64,000 bases of DNA, taken from NCBI RefSeq assembly GCF_021462225.1, contig NC_061811.1, positions 25,319,663 to 25,383,662 on the forward strand, read 5' to 3'. Position numbers and translations under genes: made by a program. The notes beneath the pieces were generated by a model. That model worked only from the letters and a program-made list of their open reading frames with translations. It made no database searches and was not told the origin of the DNA. Source of the stretch: Girardinichthys multiradiatus. Lineage: Eukaryota; Chordata; Actinopteri; Cyprinodontiformes; Goodeidae. Numbering within the stretch: the stretch's first letter is position 1; each line of letters starts with the position of its first letter. Positions 51,801 to 56,200 of the stretch are shown here, one piece after another.

Positions 51801-54140
51801 TTTCCAGGATCCAGCAGAAATACAAACAGGTCGAATTTTGCCGGATGCCCAGGCGCACGCTGGCGCCCTGTGGAGCCAGTATAAATGCTCTCATTGACTA
51901 TAAATGGTGCGTGATTACTGCAGAGCTCGTAGCATGGCGATGTAGAGCGAAGACGGACGCCGTATAAATTGGGAGTTAGCATGATCCGGTGTAAAATTAA
52001 AGCATTCCCTTGAGCAAAACTTACAGGTTCTACTTGGAAATCCAGTTTAGACACTTGAATAGACGGTTTGAAAACAATAAAACAATCTCCACCAAAAAAA
52101 AAAATGGAGGCTTGTTTGTATCCAGCCTTAAAATCGAAAACTGAAATAAAAATCTGCATAATTTCCTCTTAAAATCGGATCTAATAAGTAACGAGAAGGT
52201 CAAATACTGACAAATTCAGATTTCTTTTGTATTCTTTCAAATCAAATCTAATAACTCCCCCAATTTTTGGTCTATAAGCCCATAAACTGACATGTTGACC
52301 GGCCAATTCTTTCTGGAGGTTAATAAAAAACAAATAAAAACTTAGGGACACATGCTTTATTGCATAATTGGTGTGATCTTATTATTCCTTCAATTTCTGT
52401 TGGGACTCAAAATAATAACTCTAGAAAAGAACCAGCAGTTTCATAGCCTTTAAAATAATAAAAACATTTATGTAAACCATCGAAAAATCATAATCGGACA
52501 AAATCAGCAACTGGAATCGGCCAGGAACAGTTGCTGATTGATGCATCCAAAAAACATCAGAAGCCAAAGACAATTCCAAACTATGTAATGATAAATCATA
52601 ACTAGGCAGCCTCAAGAACCACTCTTGGCTGCAATACTTGAAGTAACTTTGCTTTTATTATCCTTTCAGTCTGTCACATTGTCACAGATGAATTCTGGAT
52701 GGTTCTTCTGTACAATGTTAAGACCACCAGAATGTGTATATTCTTTTAAGTCTCTTAACGTTCCTCCAAAGTAGAGCTAAAGGTTTCTTCTTGTTAAGCA
52801 AGAGTTGCTCCTTTCCACTGTTGTCGCATGCATGTGACTTGATTCAAGTTGGTGGGTTCCTTTAAACAACTTTTCACCAATTGTTTTATATAAGCAGCTA
52901 ACTTTGGATTTACTCTATAATTCAGATCAATTTGTTATGTATGAAATTGAATGTGACTATATCTGATATGTTTATGAAGTGTATTGAGATGAAATCTGTT
53001 GTAATTTGCCGGTATGCATTTAACATACTGTTAATAATCGAGGCCTGCAGAGTCAGACTTTGACATCAAGGTGAAGCTGCTGAAAATTTCTTTTCTGGGG
53101 AAATAGGAAAATACAGAGGGACTGATCAAGTTTCACTGACCAATACCAATTCTCTCTATTACTAGAACAGGCACAGGCTGATTTGTGTAAACTTGTTTTT
53201 GTATCCCATGATTTCACATTAAAAAAAAAAAACTGACCAGAAAAAGAAAAATGTGCTGCAGAGCCAACAGTTATCCCCATTTCTGCATCAAAGCCGTATG
53301 TTCCCATCGTTACCTGATTTTCACTTAATTCAATCAGCATCAAAGAACACTGCTTGTCGATTTGCTCACAAACTAACAAACACGTTTTTAGTTTAGATAC
53401 ATTTAACCCATGGATTTTTTTCTGCATTTGATTTGCCAATTAACAGCCAGAGACATTAAAGGAAAAATATGTCCGGCTTGAATCAATGGCCAATCGATCG
53501 CCGCATTAATGATCTGCAACATTCTTGAACGTTTTCGTCTTGTGAATAATCTTTTCAATTAAATTATCCGTTTCCCACTTAGGAAACCAAATTGTTTTAA
53601 AAGCCATTCCTAAATTGATGTTTTCCCTGAGAACATTGCCCATATCTTTCCTCTTTGTGGTTCTGTTCAACAGTTTTTGGTTAACAGAGAAGTCCACACT
53701 TGCTGATAATAAGTTAATTGGTTTAGCTTTAAATTACCAGCATCTGGTTGCTACGTTTAATAAATATTGACATGGTGCAACTTGTTCATTTAAATATGCC
53801 CTTACTAGTGTTTATCCTGCTAAATAAATGCTAAAACTTGGAAGAATGTGTATTTGCTTGCATCTGCTTTAAAACCGTGGAATGTAGTAATCCGTTTTGC
53901 CTTCAGAAGCACTCGGCCCACTTTGCACGTAACATGTTTCAACTGGAGCGGGCTGAACCCAAAGCAGAGGTGATTTCCAACGAAAGACAACAACTGAAGA
54001 GGACTTTGAACGTCCCGTTGGAGCTAGAGGTTTTATAGACGTGGTCGAGTTAAAGATGCCACCTTACCTCAGACAAGAAGGTCTGTGCTGACTTCTGCGC
54101 TCCCACGTGTAGCAGGTACTCGTACACATATAACGCTAAC
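825..54140 (-). CDS. ssbp4: SSBP-family LDB1 partner, probable ssbp4 (17 exons, exon 1 outside window)
   Basis: Spliced gene: complement join of 54068-54140, 51202-51263, 41923-42007, 19348-19437, 10308-10391, 9101-9160, 8947-9010, 7915-7979, 7740-7801, 6424-6469, 4630-4665, 4492-4546, 4215-4285, 3882-3960, 3767-3795, 3548-3649, 825-854. All internal borders are GT-AG and all phases agree, giving 363 residues ending YSPNMTMSV. Family knowledge: SSBP2/3/4 are nuclear proteins whose N-terminal LUFS domain (containing LisH) binds LDB1 and protects it from degradation within LIM-homeodomain/LMO enhancer complexes; the Pro/Gly/Met-rich remainder is thought to activate transcription. Calling it ssbp4 rather than ssbp2/3 rests on [12 protein letters not shown] (ssbp2/3 have PSPADSTNS), AAPDRRE, GLPKSSP and GPGGRGPW. 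Exon 1, expected to encode a short start ending ...REK, was not seen up to 64,000. With it the protein would be about 383 residues, usual for SSBP3/4. Confidence 0.9.
855..3547 (-). other. ssbp4: ssbp4 last intron
   Basis: 2.7 kb, AT-rich. Apart from the Tc1 relict near 2,500-2,910 I see only simple runs and nothing coding. Confidence 0.8.
2500..2910 (+). mobile_element. Tc1-family transposase relict
   Basis: Decayed coding text: at 2,570-2,625 a stretch readable as a Tc1 segment (GCATTGTACAAAGTGGGTGAGATGATG...), and near 2,690-2,860 reading LEPIKNV, ACSKKPS and SNIQPE.CQKLV-like fragments after the PDLNPIEN position. No inverted ends recognised. It lies in the last intron of ssbp4. Confidence 0.6.
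3548..3649 (-). CDS. ssbp4: ssbp4 coding exon 17
   Basis: Thirty-four codons, phase 0 at both ends: [20 protein letters not shown], then [14 protein letters not shown]. Acceptor ctcag, donor gtaagtg. The PGTPRDDGE(M/L) block is a family hallmark. The intron to the last exon is 2.7 kb. Confidence 0.97.
3767..3795 (-). CDS. ssbp4: ssbp4 coding exon 16 (29-base microexon)
   Basis: It completes Gly and encodes SGDMDGLPK. Acceptor cctcag, donor gtaagt. Only 29 bases long and therefore invisible to ORF-based calling, but phase and sequence join exons 15 and 17 exactly as in the family. Confidence 0.95.
3882..3960 (-). CDS. ssbp4: ssbp4 coding exon 15
   Basis: It encodes [20 protein letters not shown], then HMNGSL and the first base of Gly. 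Acceptor atcag, donor gtgggt. The MEPHH(M/V)NGSLG block is typical of SSBP3/4. Confidence 0.97.
4215..4285 (-). CDS. ssbp4: ssbp4 coding exon 14
   Basis: It completes the Asp codon and encodes [20 protein letters not shown], then RPN. Acceptor cctag, donor gtgagt. SENxYTxMNPIG matches SSBP4. Confidence 0.96.
4492..4546 (-). CDS. ssbp4: ssbp4 coding exon 13 (tandem donor)
   Basis: It encodes [18 protein letters not shown] plus one base of an Asp codon. Two GT donors lie three bases apart (gtggtgcgt): use of 4,494 would remove the final Gly, and use of 4,491 gives PSPGDSTNS. I chose the downstream donor because it matches SSBP4 protein and is the better donor (gtgcgt). Confidence 0.92.
4630..4665 (-). 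CDS. ssbp4: ssbp4 coding exon 12 (36-base exon)
   Basis: Twelve codons, phase 0 at both ends: [12 protein letters not shown]. Acceptor ctacag, donor gtgagt. Others in the family read IPYSS(S/A)SPG. Confidence 0.95.
4880..6270 (+). mobile_element. Older Tc1 relict, split by a younger Tc1
   Basis: The left part (4,880-5,096) holds a KHGG.GS-like segment through a CCTAAACAT motif (the D-DPKHT region). The right part (5,859-6,270) continues CAGCC.AAG.TACAATG.AATGG through the LNPIENLWQ region at about 5,930-5,960 and later transposase residues. The break is exactly at a TA, as expected for Tc1 integration, with the 762 bp second Tc1 between the parts. Full of stops; not coding. Confidence 0.75.
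5097..5858 (+). mobile_element. Internally deleted Tc1 nested in older Tc1
   Basis: The ends caggtacatct and agatgtacctg are inverted and followed by TA (5,859-5,860); the left TA has decayed to TG. Subterminal copies of 'gattatggctcacaggt' and 'acctgtgagccataatc' form the long inverted repeats. Between them only the first about 45 codons of a transposase remain (5,418-5,552: [19 protein letters not shown] and a helix-turn-helix start), then the frame ends. It is a non-autonomous derivative. Confidence 0.85.
6424..6469 (-). CDS. ssbp4: ssbp4 coding exon 11
   Basis: It completes the split Met codon and encodes [15 protein letters not shown]. Acceptor cttag, donor gtaagt. The conserved Trp in (R)GPW/RPW is present. 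RGPW fits SSBP4 better than the GRPWPNP of SSBP2/3. Confidence 0.96.
7740..7801 (-). CDS. ssbp4: ssbp4 coding exon 10
   Basis: It encodes [20 protein letters not shown] plus AT of a Met codon completed by exon 11. Acceptor ttaag, donor gtaagt. The intron to exon 9 is only 113 bp. Confidence 0.97.
7915..7979 (-). CDS. ssbp4: ssbp4 coding exon 9
   Basis: It completes the split Gly codon and encodes [20 protein letters not shown], then Q. Acceptor gccag, donor gtaaaa. Other family members read [11 protein letters not shown], so one residue (Gln) is missing here. The rest of the block is conserved. Confidence 0.97.
8400..8722. repeat. Telomere-like degenerate repeat flanked by (CA)n
   Basis: (CA)n at 8,399-8,412 and 8,700-8,721 bracket a block with many CCCTAA/CCTAAA variants (8,478-8,588) set between gtgaggacc (8,431) and inverted gtcctcac (8,619). 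The same mosaic is widespread in fish genomes as I recall; it contains no gene. Confidence 0.7.
8947..9010 (-). CDS. ssbp4: ssbp4 coding exon 8
   Basis: It encodes [20 protein letters not shown], then Q and the first base of a Gly codon. Acceptor ctcag, donor gtgagg. The motif (G/I)PG(S/T)QPLLP is diagnostic of the family. Confidence 0.97.
9101..9160 (-). CDS. ssbp4: ssbp4 coding exon 7
   Basis: Twenty codons, phase 0 at both ends, encoding [20 protein letters not shown], a signature block of SSBP2/3/4. Acceptor ttgtag, donor gtaacc. Confidence 0.97.
10308..10391 (-). CDS. ssbp4: ssbp4 coding exon 6 (His/Pro-rich, symmetrical)
   Basis: Twenty-eight codons, phase 0 at both ends: [20 protein letters not shown], then PMMGPHGQ. 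Donor gtaaga; acceptor read as ttaaag. This block is absent from common SSBP2 proteins and present in SSBP3/4, so it is a natural cassette exon that can be skipped without changing frame (inference). The plus strand is strongly G-rich here. Confidence 0.95.
11350..12080 (-). mobile_element. Tc1 relict interrupted by a SINE
   Basis: The minus strand carries decayed Tc1 transposase text: the 'ccaccaccatgtttcacagtgggg' region at 11,411, 'cattcttccacgtttgctgtgtc' at 11,533, then, after the SINE, 'ctcccacctgagctgtgg...ctctgcagctcctccagag' (11,822-11,860) and the helix-turn-helix end near 11,950-12,060. Many stops and shifts; ends not resolved. Confidence 0.7.
11585..11735 (-). mobile_element. tRNA-derived SINE with target duplication
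   Basis: On the minus strand it starts GGGCGCGGCGC, has an A box (TGGTGTAGGGG, about 11,713-11,723) and a B box (GTTTCAAGTCC, about 11,651-11,661), then a short unrelated tail and about 15 A residues. It is flanked by a perfect duplication gaccaattacagcttt at 11,569-11,584 and 11,736-11,751. This is a clean polyA-type SINE insertion into the Tc1 relict and is not a functional tRNA gene. Confidence 0.9.
12353..13962 (+). mobile_element. Full-length Tc1 transposon, copy A
   Basis: 1,610 bp with inverted repeats of about 200 bp (12,353-12,552 and 13,764-13,962) starting caggtccttctcaaa, flanked by TA on both sides (12,351-12,352; 13,963-13,964). It carries one transposase frame with a single internal stop. 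Same family as the element at 19,930-21,497, in opposite orientation. Confidence 0.97.
12681..13685 (+). pseudogene. Tc1 transposase, DD34E, one in-frame stop
   Basis: A 334-codon frame interrupted only by TGA at 13,065-13,067, where the sister copy at 20,207-21,169 has TGG (Trp). N-terminal paired-like helix-turn-helix ([20 protein letters not shown], then [14 protein letters not shown]), a basic linker ([10 protein letters not shown]), then the DDE domain: first Asp in SDESKF, second Asp in [10 protein letters not shown] and Glu in PDLNPIEN, 34 residues apart. It keeps the 14-residue linker segment ([14 protein letters not shown]) that the other copy lacks. In the family the enzyme cuts and pastes the element at TA. 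As it stands it would give a truncated 128-residue product. Confidence 0.95.
14230..14420 (-). mobile_element. Tc1 relict fragment
   Basis: The minus-strand transposase remnant 'ctgaccagagcaccttcttccacattt' (14,297-14,323) and 'atggctttctttcaaaaatgac' (14,370-14,391) match the general Tc1 pattern seen at 11,533. Short and decayed. Confidence 0.5.
14746..16368. mobile_element. Non-autonomous hAT-like element, copy 1
   Basis: It starts tagagatgca and ends tgcatctcta (inverted). The interior is non-coding. It shares long blocks with 59,968-61,330, for example 'gagagcaagactt.(c/g)agcagataacagga' (15,147 and 60,298) and 'ctgttcagtgt.g..gctgt' (15,009 and 60,130). No clear 8-bp target duplication remains, so the superfamily is inferred from the ends only. 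Confidence 0.65.
16369..18059. other. Unassigned intron sequence
   Basis: Part of the exon 6-5 intron. Pyrimidine-rich at 17,050-17,160 and with degenerate GGATGGA-like repeats near 17,345-17,400. The open frames at 16,949-17,422 look like composition artefacts. Confidence 0.6.
18060..18760 (-). mobile_element. Tc1 relict with LINE-tail insertion
   Basis: Minus-strand remnant: [10 protein letters not shown] and [15 protein letters not shown] readable in 18,118-18,309 (second catalytic Asp region), then further decayed text to about 18,740 ending in the helix-turn-helix portion ('ggatgacggattgaa'). It contains a (TGAAT)n insertion at 18,551-18,570. Confidence 0.7.
18551..18570 (+). repeat. 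(TGAAT)n tail between 9-bp direct repeats
   Basis: Four tgaat units bounded by tgttcaaat on the left (18,542-18,550) and right (18,571-18,579). The pentamer is the 3' tail of the Rex1/L2-type LINE seen at 41,095-41,117, so this may be an insertion of the LINE tail alone. Confidence 0.6.
19348..19437 (-). CDS. ssbp4: ssbp4 coding exon 5
   Basis: Thirty codons, phase 0 at both ends: [20 protein letters not shown], then [10 protein letters not shown]. Acceptor tttcag, donor gtataac (weaker than the others). It starts the proline/methionine-rich region. PVMGNM resembles SSBP4 and NDAMPGG resembles SSBP3. It lies about 490 bp from the Tc1 insertion at 19,930. Confidence 0.96.
19930..21497 (-). 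mobile_element. Full-length Tc1 transposon, copy B
   Basis: 1,568 bp, TA at both ends (19,928-19,929; 21,498-21,499), about 200 bp inverted repeats. It is exactly 42 bp shorter than copy A, which equals the in-frame deletion inside its transposase. Very similar to copy A throughout, implying recent activity of the family. Confidence 0.97.
20207..21169 (-). CDS. Tc1 transposase, DD34E, open frame of 320 aa with linker deletion
   Basis: Open from ATG at 21,169 to the stop at 20,207. Order: N-terminal paired-like helix-turn-helix (residues about 1-50, [14 protein letters not shown]), basic [10 protein letters not shown] stretch, second DNA-binding helix region ([14 protein letters not shown]), then the DDE domain with Asp in LDESKF, Asp in [10 protein letters not shown] and Glu in [10 protein letters not shown], 34 residues between the last two. 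Compared with copy A it lacks 14 residues between IPQ and TWATEKQ, just before the catalytic domain, so activity is doubtful although all catalytic residues are there. It is inside ssbp4 intron 5, same strand as the host gene. Confidence 0.95.
   Translation of the reverse strand: MGKTADLTAVQKATIDTLKQEGKTQKEISERIGCSQSAVSRHLSGKSVGRKKCGRKRCTTRRGDRTLRKIVEKGRFQTLGDVRKQWTESGVETSRATVHRRVQEMGYRCRIPQTWATEKQHWTVAQWSKVLFLDESKFCMSFGNQGARVWRKTGEKEMPKCQKSSVKYPQSVMVWGAVSAAGVGPLCFIKGRVNAASYQEILEHFMLPSAEKLYGDEDFIFQHDLAPAHSAKTTGKWFTDHCITVLNWLANSPDLNPIENLWDIVKRTLRDSRPNTLDDLKAAIEASWASIRSQQCHRLIASMPRRIEAVISAKGFLTKY
21500..23900. other. Unassigned intron sequence
   Basis: Contains the C-rich tract at 22,285 and pyrimidine-rich flanks; no recognisable gene or element otherwise. 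Confidence 0.6.
22285..22312. repeat. C-rich tract
   Basis: Runs of C (cccccccccc, cccc, ccccc) separated by single A, G-rich on the transcribed sense strand of ssbp4 and able to form a G-quadruplex in RNA (inference). Intron 4. Confidence 0.7.
23955..25990 (+). mobile_element. Rex3-like (RTE clade) LINE, 3' truncated and rearranged
   Basis: A GC-rich 5' leader with 'taacgtggtggaggggtttgagtgctcgaatgatcctagaggc' precedes an endonuclease-RT frame. It stops abruptly after FRPGHG, in the N-terminal part of RT, and has no 3' tail. The RTE/Rex3 assignment rests on DWQTGVVVP, whose DNA closely matches the conserved Rex3 site, and on my memory of fish copies. An old Tc1 remnant flanks it on both sides (about 23,909-23,953 and 25,990-26,100), so it probably inserted into a Tc1. 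Confidence 0.8.
24323..25990 (+). pseudogene. Rex3-like endonuclease/reverse transcriptase, frameshifted
   Basis: Residues [20 protein letters not shown] open an apurinic-type endonuclease domain with GDFNAHVG (catalytic Asp/Asn), SMIDFVVV and SSDHHLV (the conserved final D-H pair). The frame is lost near 25,500, where [10 protein letters not shown] continues in the next frame, and again near 25,695, where about a hundred residues before [13 protein letters not shown] are deleted. [20 protein letters not shown] and FRPGHG are RT fingers motifs. The catalytic (F/Y)xDD box is absent, lost with the 3' part. Dead. Confidence 0.85.
26100..27690. other. Unassigned intron sequence
   Basis: Degenerate GGAT repeats near 26,290-26,335 and (GT)n near 27,058-27,074. 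The minus-strand frames at 27,149-27,595 have no recognised protein content. Confidence 0.6.
27690..28005 (-). mobile_element. Tc1 relict fragment
   Basis: Minus-strand transposase remnant with 'aaggtcatgcca.agca' (27,790), 'ctaggccactgcaaa' (27,837) and 'tgtgacctcctggatcagtcgt' (27,959), all typical of fish Tc1 relics, with an internal deletion. It ends where the Rex3-like fragment starts. Confidence 0.6.
28005..28580 (-). pseudogene. Rex3-like LINE 3' fragment (RT C-terminus)
   Basis: Minus-strand pieces [39 protein letters not shown] and [20 protein letters not shown], then [20 protein letters not shown] are the thumb/C-terminal part of the same LINE type as 23,955-25,990, in opposite orientation. 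The frames differ (28,332-28,568 and 27,936-28,301), so at least one shift. No 3' tail seen. Confidence 0.85.
29433..29823. mobile_element. Short hAT-like MITE
   Basis: Ends agagttgcaccaatcaatcag and cttgattggtgcagagct (inverted, with gcaccaatcaa matching). The interior matches 52,240-52,555 in blocks. Confidence 0.55.
31205..31452 (+). repeat. Common teleost dispersed repeat with tRNA-like 3' part
   Basis: 'ctgaatttatatagagcttttcc', then a CA-rich stretch, 'aggtgccttgcccaggg', 'gaattgaacccatagctttcagattgcaagaccactact' and 'agccacagtcgcc'. I recall this arrangement as a frequent fish repeat; the last part resembles a tRNA 3' half. No open frame. Confidence 0.55.
32230..33429. mobile_element. 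Harbinger-like non-autonomous element
   Basis: Exactly 1,200 bp. Perfect 21-bp inverted ends tgccccttttccactggctcg / cgagccagtggaaaaggggca, flanked by TAA on both sides (32,227-32,229 and 33,430-33,432), the 3-bp TWA duplication of PIF/Harbinger elements. The interior has no transposase and contains a GC-rich stretch near 32,880-32,930. Confidence 0.8.
33721..33765 (+). mobile_element. LINE 3' tail (5'-truncated insertion)
   Basis: 'tcccctcggggatcaataaagtatctttgaattgaattt' is the 3' end type of Rex1/L2-group LINEs. It is inserted between 'agaaagt' and 'acccctgg' of the third tandem unit, with a short agt duplication. Confidence 0.75.
33800..35640. other. Unassigned intron sequence
   Basis: No gene seen. 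Short CA-rich stretch near 34,940-34,960. Confidence 0.6.
35649..36068. mobile_element. Short hAT-like MITE
   Basis: The ends tacagatgcctcaatcag and ctgattagtgcatttcta are imperfect inverted repeats. The interior 'gacttatgctttgatgaacaaatggaggtaatcttctaattt' recurs nearly identically at 43,925-43,970. Non-coding. Confidence 0.65.
37905..41120 (+). mobile_element. Nearly full-length Rex1/L2-group LINE
   Basis: It starts near 'gcgccgctcaaggtggcagcagg', encodes an endonuclease and a reverse transcriptase, and ends 'ttccctttgggattaataaagtagttttgaattgaatttgaattgaat'. The (TTGAA)n tail and FSSAFNTI / YSDDSAVVG motifs place it in the CR1/L2/Rex1 group. It lies in ssbp4 intron 4, antisense to the gene. 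Confidence 0.9.
37916..41046 (+). pseudogene. LINE endonuclease-reverse transcriptase with frameshifts
   Basis: Parts: 37,916-39,079 (endonuclease: [13 protein letters not shown] near residue 285, [11 protein letters not shown] at the end); 39,034-39,615 (linker, [20 protein letters not shown]); 39,509-40,063 (RT fingers: [40 protein letters not shown]); 39,978-40,232 ([13 protein letters not shown], palm Asp); 40,084-41,046 ([14 protein letters not shown], catalytic [19 protein letters not shown] thumb). The reading frame changes at about 39,060, 39,530, 40,000 and 40,130, so no single protein is made. All catalytic blocks survive, which suggests a fairly young copy. Confidence 0.92.
41540..41710 (+). 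mobile_element. Small Tc1-like relict
   Basis: 'ctggtcagatgagaccaagat' (41,568-41,588) followed by GG.ACGGTGGAG..TATGTGATGCTATGGGC, a decayed Tc1 'WSDETK ... GGGSIMLWG' region. Fragmentary. Confidence 0.5.
41923..42007 (-). CDS. ssbp4: ssbp4 coding exon 4 (end of LUFS domain)
   Basis: Acceptor tttag, donor gtaagt. It begins with the last base of the split Cys codon and reads [20 protein letters not shown], then EAKAFHDY. The Asp in AAPDRR matches SSBP4 rather than SSBP2/3 (Glu). The exon is isolated between introns of 22.5 kb and 9.2 kb, both full of mobile elements. Confidence 0.97.
43272..43650. mobile_element. hAT MITE with 8-bp target duplication
   Basis: It begins tagggttgcaactaacaattatttt and ends gtttcatcccta. 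The flanks are gttagata (43,264-43,271) and tttagata (43,651-43,658), 7 of 8 matching, as expected for hAT. AT-rich interior with aatcgat motifs and no transposase. Confidence 0.8.
43770..44250. mobile_element. Short hAT-like MITE with partial internal duplication
   Basis: Same family as 35,649-36,068 (blocks 'ttaaataatgatc.gcc', 'cattaaatgcaacaaactcc.accattttt', 'gagcatagttttctattttacattttatagtccctagaaa'). It ends near 44,137 with ctgattagtgcgtttcta. A second copy of the 'atctgatggatgttg.agac.tatgctttgatga' segment follows at 44,165-44,250. Confidence 0.6.
44868..45016. repeat. DIRS left inverted terminal repeat
   Basis: Reverse complement of 49,188-49,333 with only a handful of differences. 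It contains 'ctataaatagggtagacatagtgtcattcgtc', a TATA-like site. Confidence 0.92.
45068..45161. repeat. DIRS internal complementary region
   Basis: 45,068-45,124 is the reverse complement of 44,818-44,875 (few mismatches; 26 of 26 at the core agagaaccggggttatatcc). 45,121-45,161 is the reverse complement of 49,319-49,358 (two mismatches). The two overlap at AGTT. This is the template region used in the DIRS circular intermediate. Confidence 0.93.
45293..46248 (-). pseudogene. DIRS1-like tyrosine recombinase, decayed
   Basis: The N-terminal SAM-like part is at 46,248-45,913 ([36 protein letters not shown]), then an in-frame TAA, then 45,909-45,715 with [17 protein letters not shown], which carries the first catalytic Arg. 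Further down [19 protein letters not shown] (about 45,550) and, one frame over at about 45,400, AHSTRG with the second His-Arg pair preceded by a TGA; then [10 protein letters not shown] near the C-terminus. Order and motifs match DIRS/Ngaro recombinases; nonfunctional. Confidence 0.85.
46505..47645 (-). pseudogene. DIRS1-like RT/RNase H, RT catalytic core deleted
   Basis: [20 protein letters not shown] (about 47,530) is the start of the RT. It is followed directly by text readable in another frame as [20 protein letters not shown] (about 47,430), which belongs after the YLDDW box; about 150 residues with the catalytic Asps are missing. The RNase H domain is largely kept at 46,621-47,364: [43 protein letters not shown] supply the Asp-Glu-Asp set. 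Stops and shifts separate the parts. Confidence 0.85.
47803..48546 (-). CDS. DIRS1-like gag-type protein (247 aa)
   Basis: An open frame at the 5' side of the DIRS-like element. The N-terminal half is helical and Leu-rich ([20 protein letters not shown], then [20 protein letters not shown]). The C-terminal half is Pro/Ser/Ala-rich. No zinc knuckle, as is usual for DIRS gag. Position and composition fit; catalytic function none. The stop is followed at once by two perfect hairpins (47,752-47,807). The frame may begin further upstream, since an initiator could be at 48,870. Confidence 0.75.
   Translation of the reverse strand: MEEDMTAKPDNALWEEICVITDHVLRLHKLAIQATGSAMGLMVPQERACWLGLTNLTTREKEELLDTPIVPHGLFGAAVTTMQKRCEEKKRDDEALKLCLPRIIYPAAPRQSHAPAAARPTPAFRIPKVPKTQAVAPTPGGPKNPWARKQSPQARPQSAPPPPPAATSSSKPSSPFSQATPPSPSPVPEFFRGDTFQAESKSRAVPGMTEERFCLDSCHKSTSLIHSVLKKFQCAHLGGKPRTALNI
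48938..49040. repeat. Short direct repeats in DIRS leader
   Basis: Four variants of 'a(c/a)(g/)gtattgctac(c/t)' at about 48,941, 48,958, 48,990 and 49,025 lie between the right terminal repeat and the gag-like frame. Confidence 0.7.
49188..49333. repeat. DIRS right inverted terminal repeat
   Basis: Partner of 44,868-45,016. In element orientation this is the upstream repeat, and its TATA-like 'ctatttatag' (49,205-49,214) could start the element transcript (inference). Confidence 0.92.
49390..49488. mobile_element. Tiny hAT-like MITE
   Basis: 'tagagatgcagaaagaaatcag' at the start and 'caatcagtaaatgcatcta' at the end form imperfect inverted ends of the same type as 14,746-16,368. Only about 100 bp, just outside the DIRS right end. 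Confidence 0.5.
49490..51200. other. Unassigned intron sequence
   Basis: Nothing coding. Purine-rich on the plus strand at 50,700-50,900 (long GGGGG and GGAGGAG runs). Confidence 0.6.
51202..51263 (-). CDS. ssbp4: ssbp4 coding exon 3 (LUFS domain)
   Basis: Acceptor ctcag, donor gtaagt. It encodes [20 protein letters not shown] plus two bases of a split Cys codon completed by exon 4. This segment is nearly invariant across animal SSBP proteins, which makes the call secure. Confidence 0.97.
52240..52555. mobile_element. Diverged copy of short hAT-like repeat
   Basis: Shares 'gggacacatgcttta..gcataa', 'ttattccttcaatttctgttggga' and the end 'gattgatgcatcc' with 29,433-29,823 and the 35.6/43.8 kb copies. 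No protein content. Confidence 0.45.
54068..54140 (-). CDS. ssbp4: ssbp4 coding exon 2 (LUFS/LisH core)
   Basis: Acceptor ttcag at 54,143-54,141 and donor gtaagg at 54,067. It encodes [19 protein letters not shown] followed by TFLSE, preceded by the third base of a split Lys codon. This is the LisH-containing heart of the LUFS domain, the part used for dimerisation and LDB1 binding in the family. It is the most upstream exon found. Confidence 0.97.
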
Positions 54141-56079
54141 CTGAAATGAGAAAAACAAAATGTCTTGTCTTTGTGTGGCATGGAACAAGAATTACACATC
54201 CACTGGAAAATAATGCATTAAATCATTTACCTAAAAAAATATTTCTCAAAATTCTATACTTTCCAGACTAAAGATTTCTATATTTTTCTTTGAATTATTA
54301 GAATATTTTGGACCATTGGGTGTAAAATTGCAAACGAACAAAACAAAGCTGAAACTGGAATGTGGTCTTTAGAGTGCAAAATATTTGCTATATTTCAAAA
54401 TCTATGACTGTGACTATGAATCTATGACTGTTAGACTTATAAAGATTTGTAAATAAAGACCGCAGTATCCCACCAAATGCAGCGGTTTTTGAATTCGGGT
54501 ACCTTTATACCGATGGTTCGGTTCAACCTGAATTTTAAGCTATCTAGAGTCCAAACAATTTGTGAAATAGCCCTTTCTGATTTTTGTTTTTTGTGTAGAT
54601 GTTGTCTCTAAATTAAAGGGTGATGGATAAAACCTTATCAAGTTGTGATGAGGCAAGTCAGAGAATTAAAGAATACATTAGTTTAAAAACACAGCACTTA
54701 TAAAGAATCATCAGGTTTCTGTCCCTTAGAAATACATTTCTCCATACTCCATACATATTAAATTTATTTCTGAACATATCCAGAGCTGGACAATGATAAA
54801 AGCAAATTCAACACTTTTCCAGACTTTCCAATCTTGCGTAGAAACTCTGAAAATAACACAGAATGTTTTCCTGATGTGCCAACAACAACAGCCAAGTTAG
54901 GGGAAAAACAACATGTAAAAAAAACTGTATTTTACAGCTTCAGGCTCTTTTTGCAAAACAACATTTTTCACAATTTATGGTTGAAACAGCAAAAAATGTA
55001 ATTAATAAAATGAATAATAATAATAATAAATTAATAATAAATAAAATGTGTAATATTGCACCAATAAGACGACCTCCAACAGAACCTCTCTGGTTCTATT
55101 AAATCTGTATCATTCTTGTGATGATATTCCTAAATAAAAAATACCTTATAGAAACTGGTCATTTGTATGGAATATCAACTTCAGTTTTCTTTCACTTGTT
55201 TATCCAGTTTTCTCACTGAATCCCATTAATGTCCAGGAAATTATGTATGTACCGGGTCCCCAGTGTCAGGGCATGGGGCAAGTTTTTTCATTTTCCATCA
55301 CACAAGCCCCATTAAGGAGAAGCCAGCAAGTACCGGAGTACCTGGAATGTTTCACGGCTCTGTGGTCTACAGAGTAATGCAACAAAAAAGGTTTTTTAAA
55401 TATTATAATCAATATTTTTGGTAAAAAAGTAAAATGATTTATTTTAGACCATTTTAGCAGCAACAGGAATAATTGCTGCTTGTCTGTTTCAAATAAAAGC
55501 TATTAGCTCATATGCTACATTTTTGTCCAGTTAAAATTGAGATACTTTGAACTATGGTAATTTTACCTGAAGTGATCAAAACTCATACCAGACACAGTAG
55601 AGCTTTAAAACATGCAGGGGACAGAAGAACATATGGTTTCCACAACTGGAAAATGTTCTGGTGTAACATCTGAGAGGGTACAGGTAGAAGAATTTAATAC
55701 GAAATGTGTTTTAAGGGAAAACAACTTTTAAAGTTATTGCCACCGACTTTTACAACAGAGTGAATGTGACTATTTATGTTTATCTTAGAAAATAAGTAGT
55801 TAATTCAGCCCATTCCTATCAAATATGGCACAAATACACAAATGGAACAGTTAAATACGCTTTAATTTCTTTGTTAGGCGAGTACTTATTTAGTTATTAG
55901 GGAAAAACTTAGTTTAGAATGATGTATTTGCCTTAGAGATTTGAAGGTTTTGAGTAGAAATCACCAGCAAGCAGCATAAAGATGATTTCCTCATTAGAAA
56001 CATGAAGGACATGAGCTGGATAGATAAGAGGAGTGAAATGATTTAGATAGCATGTTCTCAAATAAAAATCTACTTTATC

Positions 56080-56200
56080 ATCCGTCCATTGTCTATACCC
56101 ACTTGTCCTTGCAGGGTCACGGGGGGGCTGGTGCCTATCTCCAGCGGTAATTGGTTGAGAGGCGGGGTACACCATGAACATGTGGTCAGTCCACTTTATC
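56080..56200 (+). repeat. Common teleost repeat fragment
   Basis: 'catccgtccattgtctatacccacttgtcc', 'agggtcacgggggggctggtgcctatctccagc' and 'gaggcggggtacacc' are the recognisable parts of a dispersed fish repeat. Non-coding here. Confidence 0.55.
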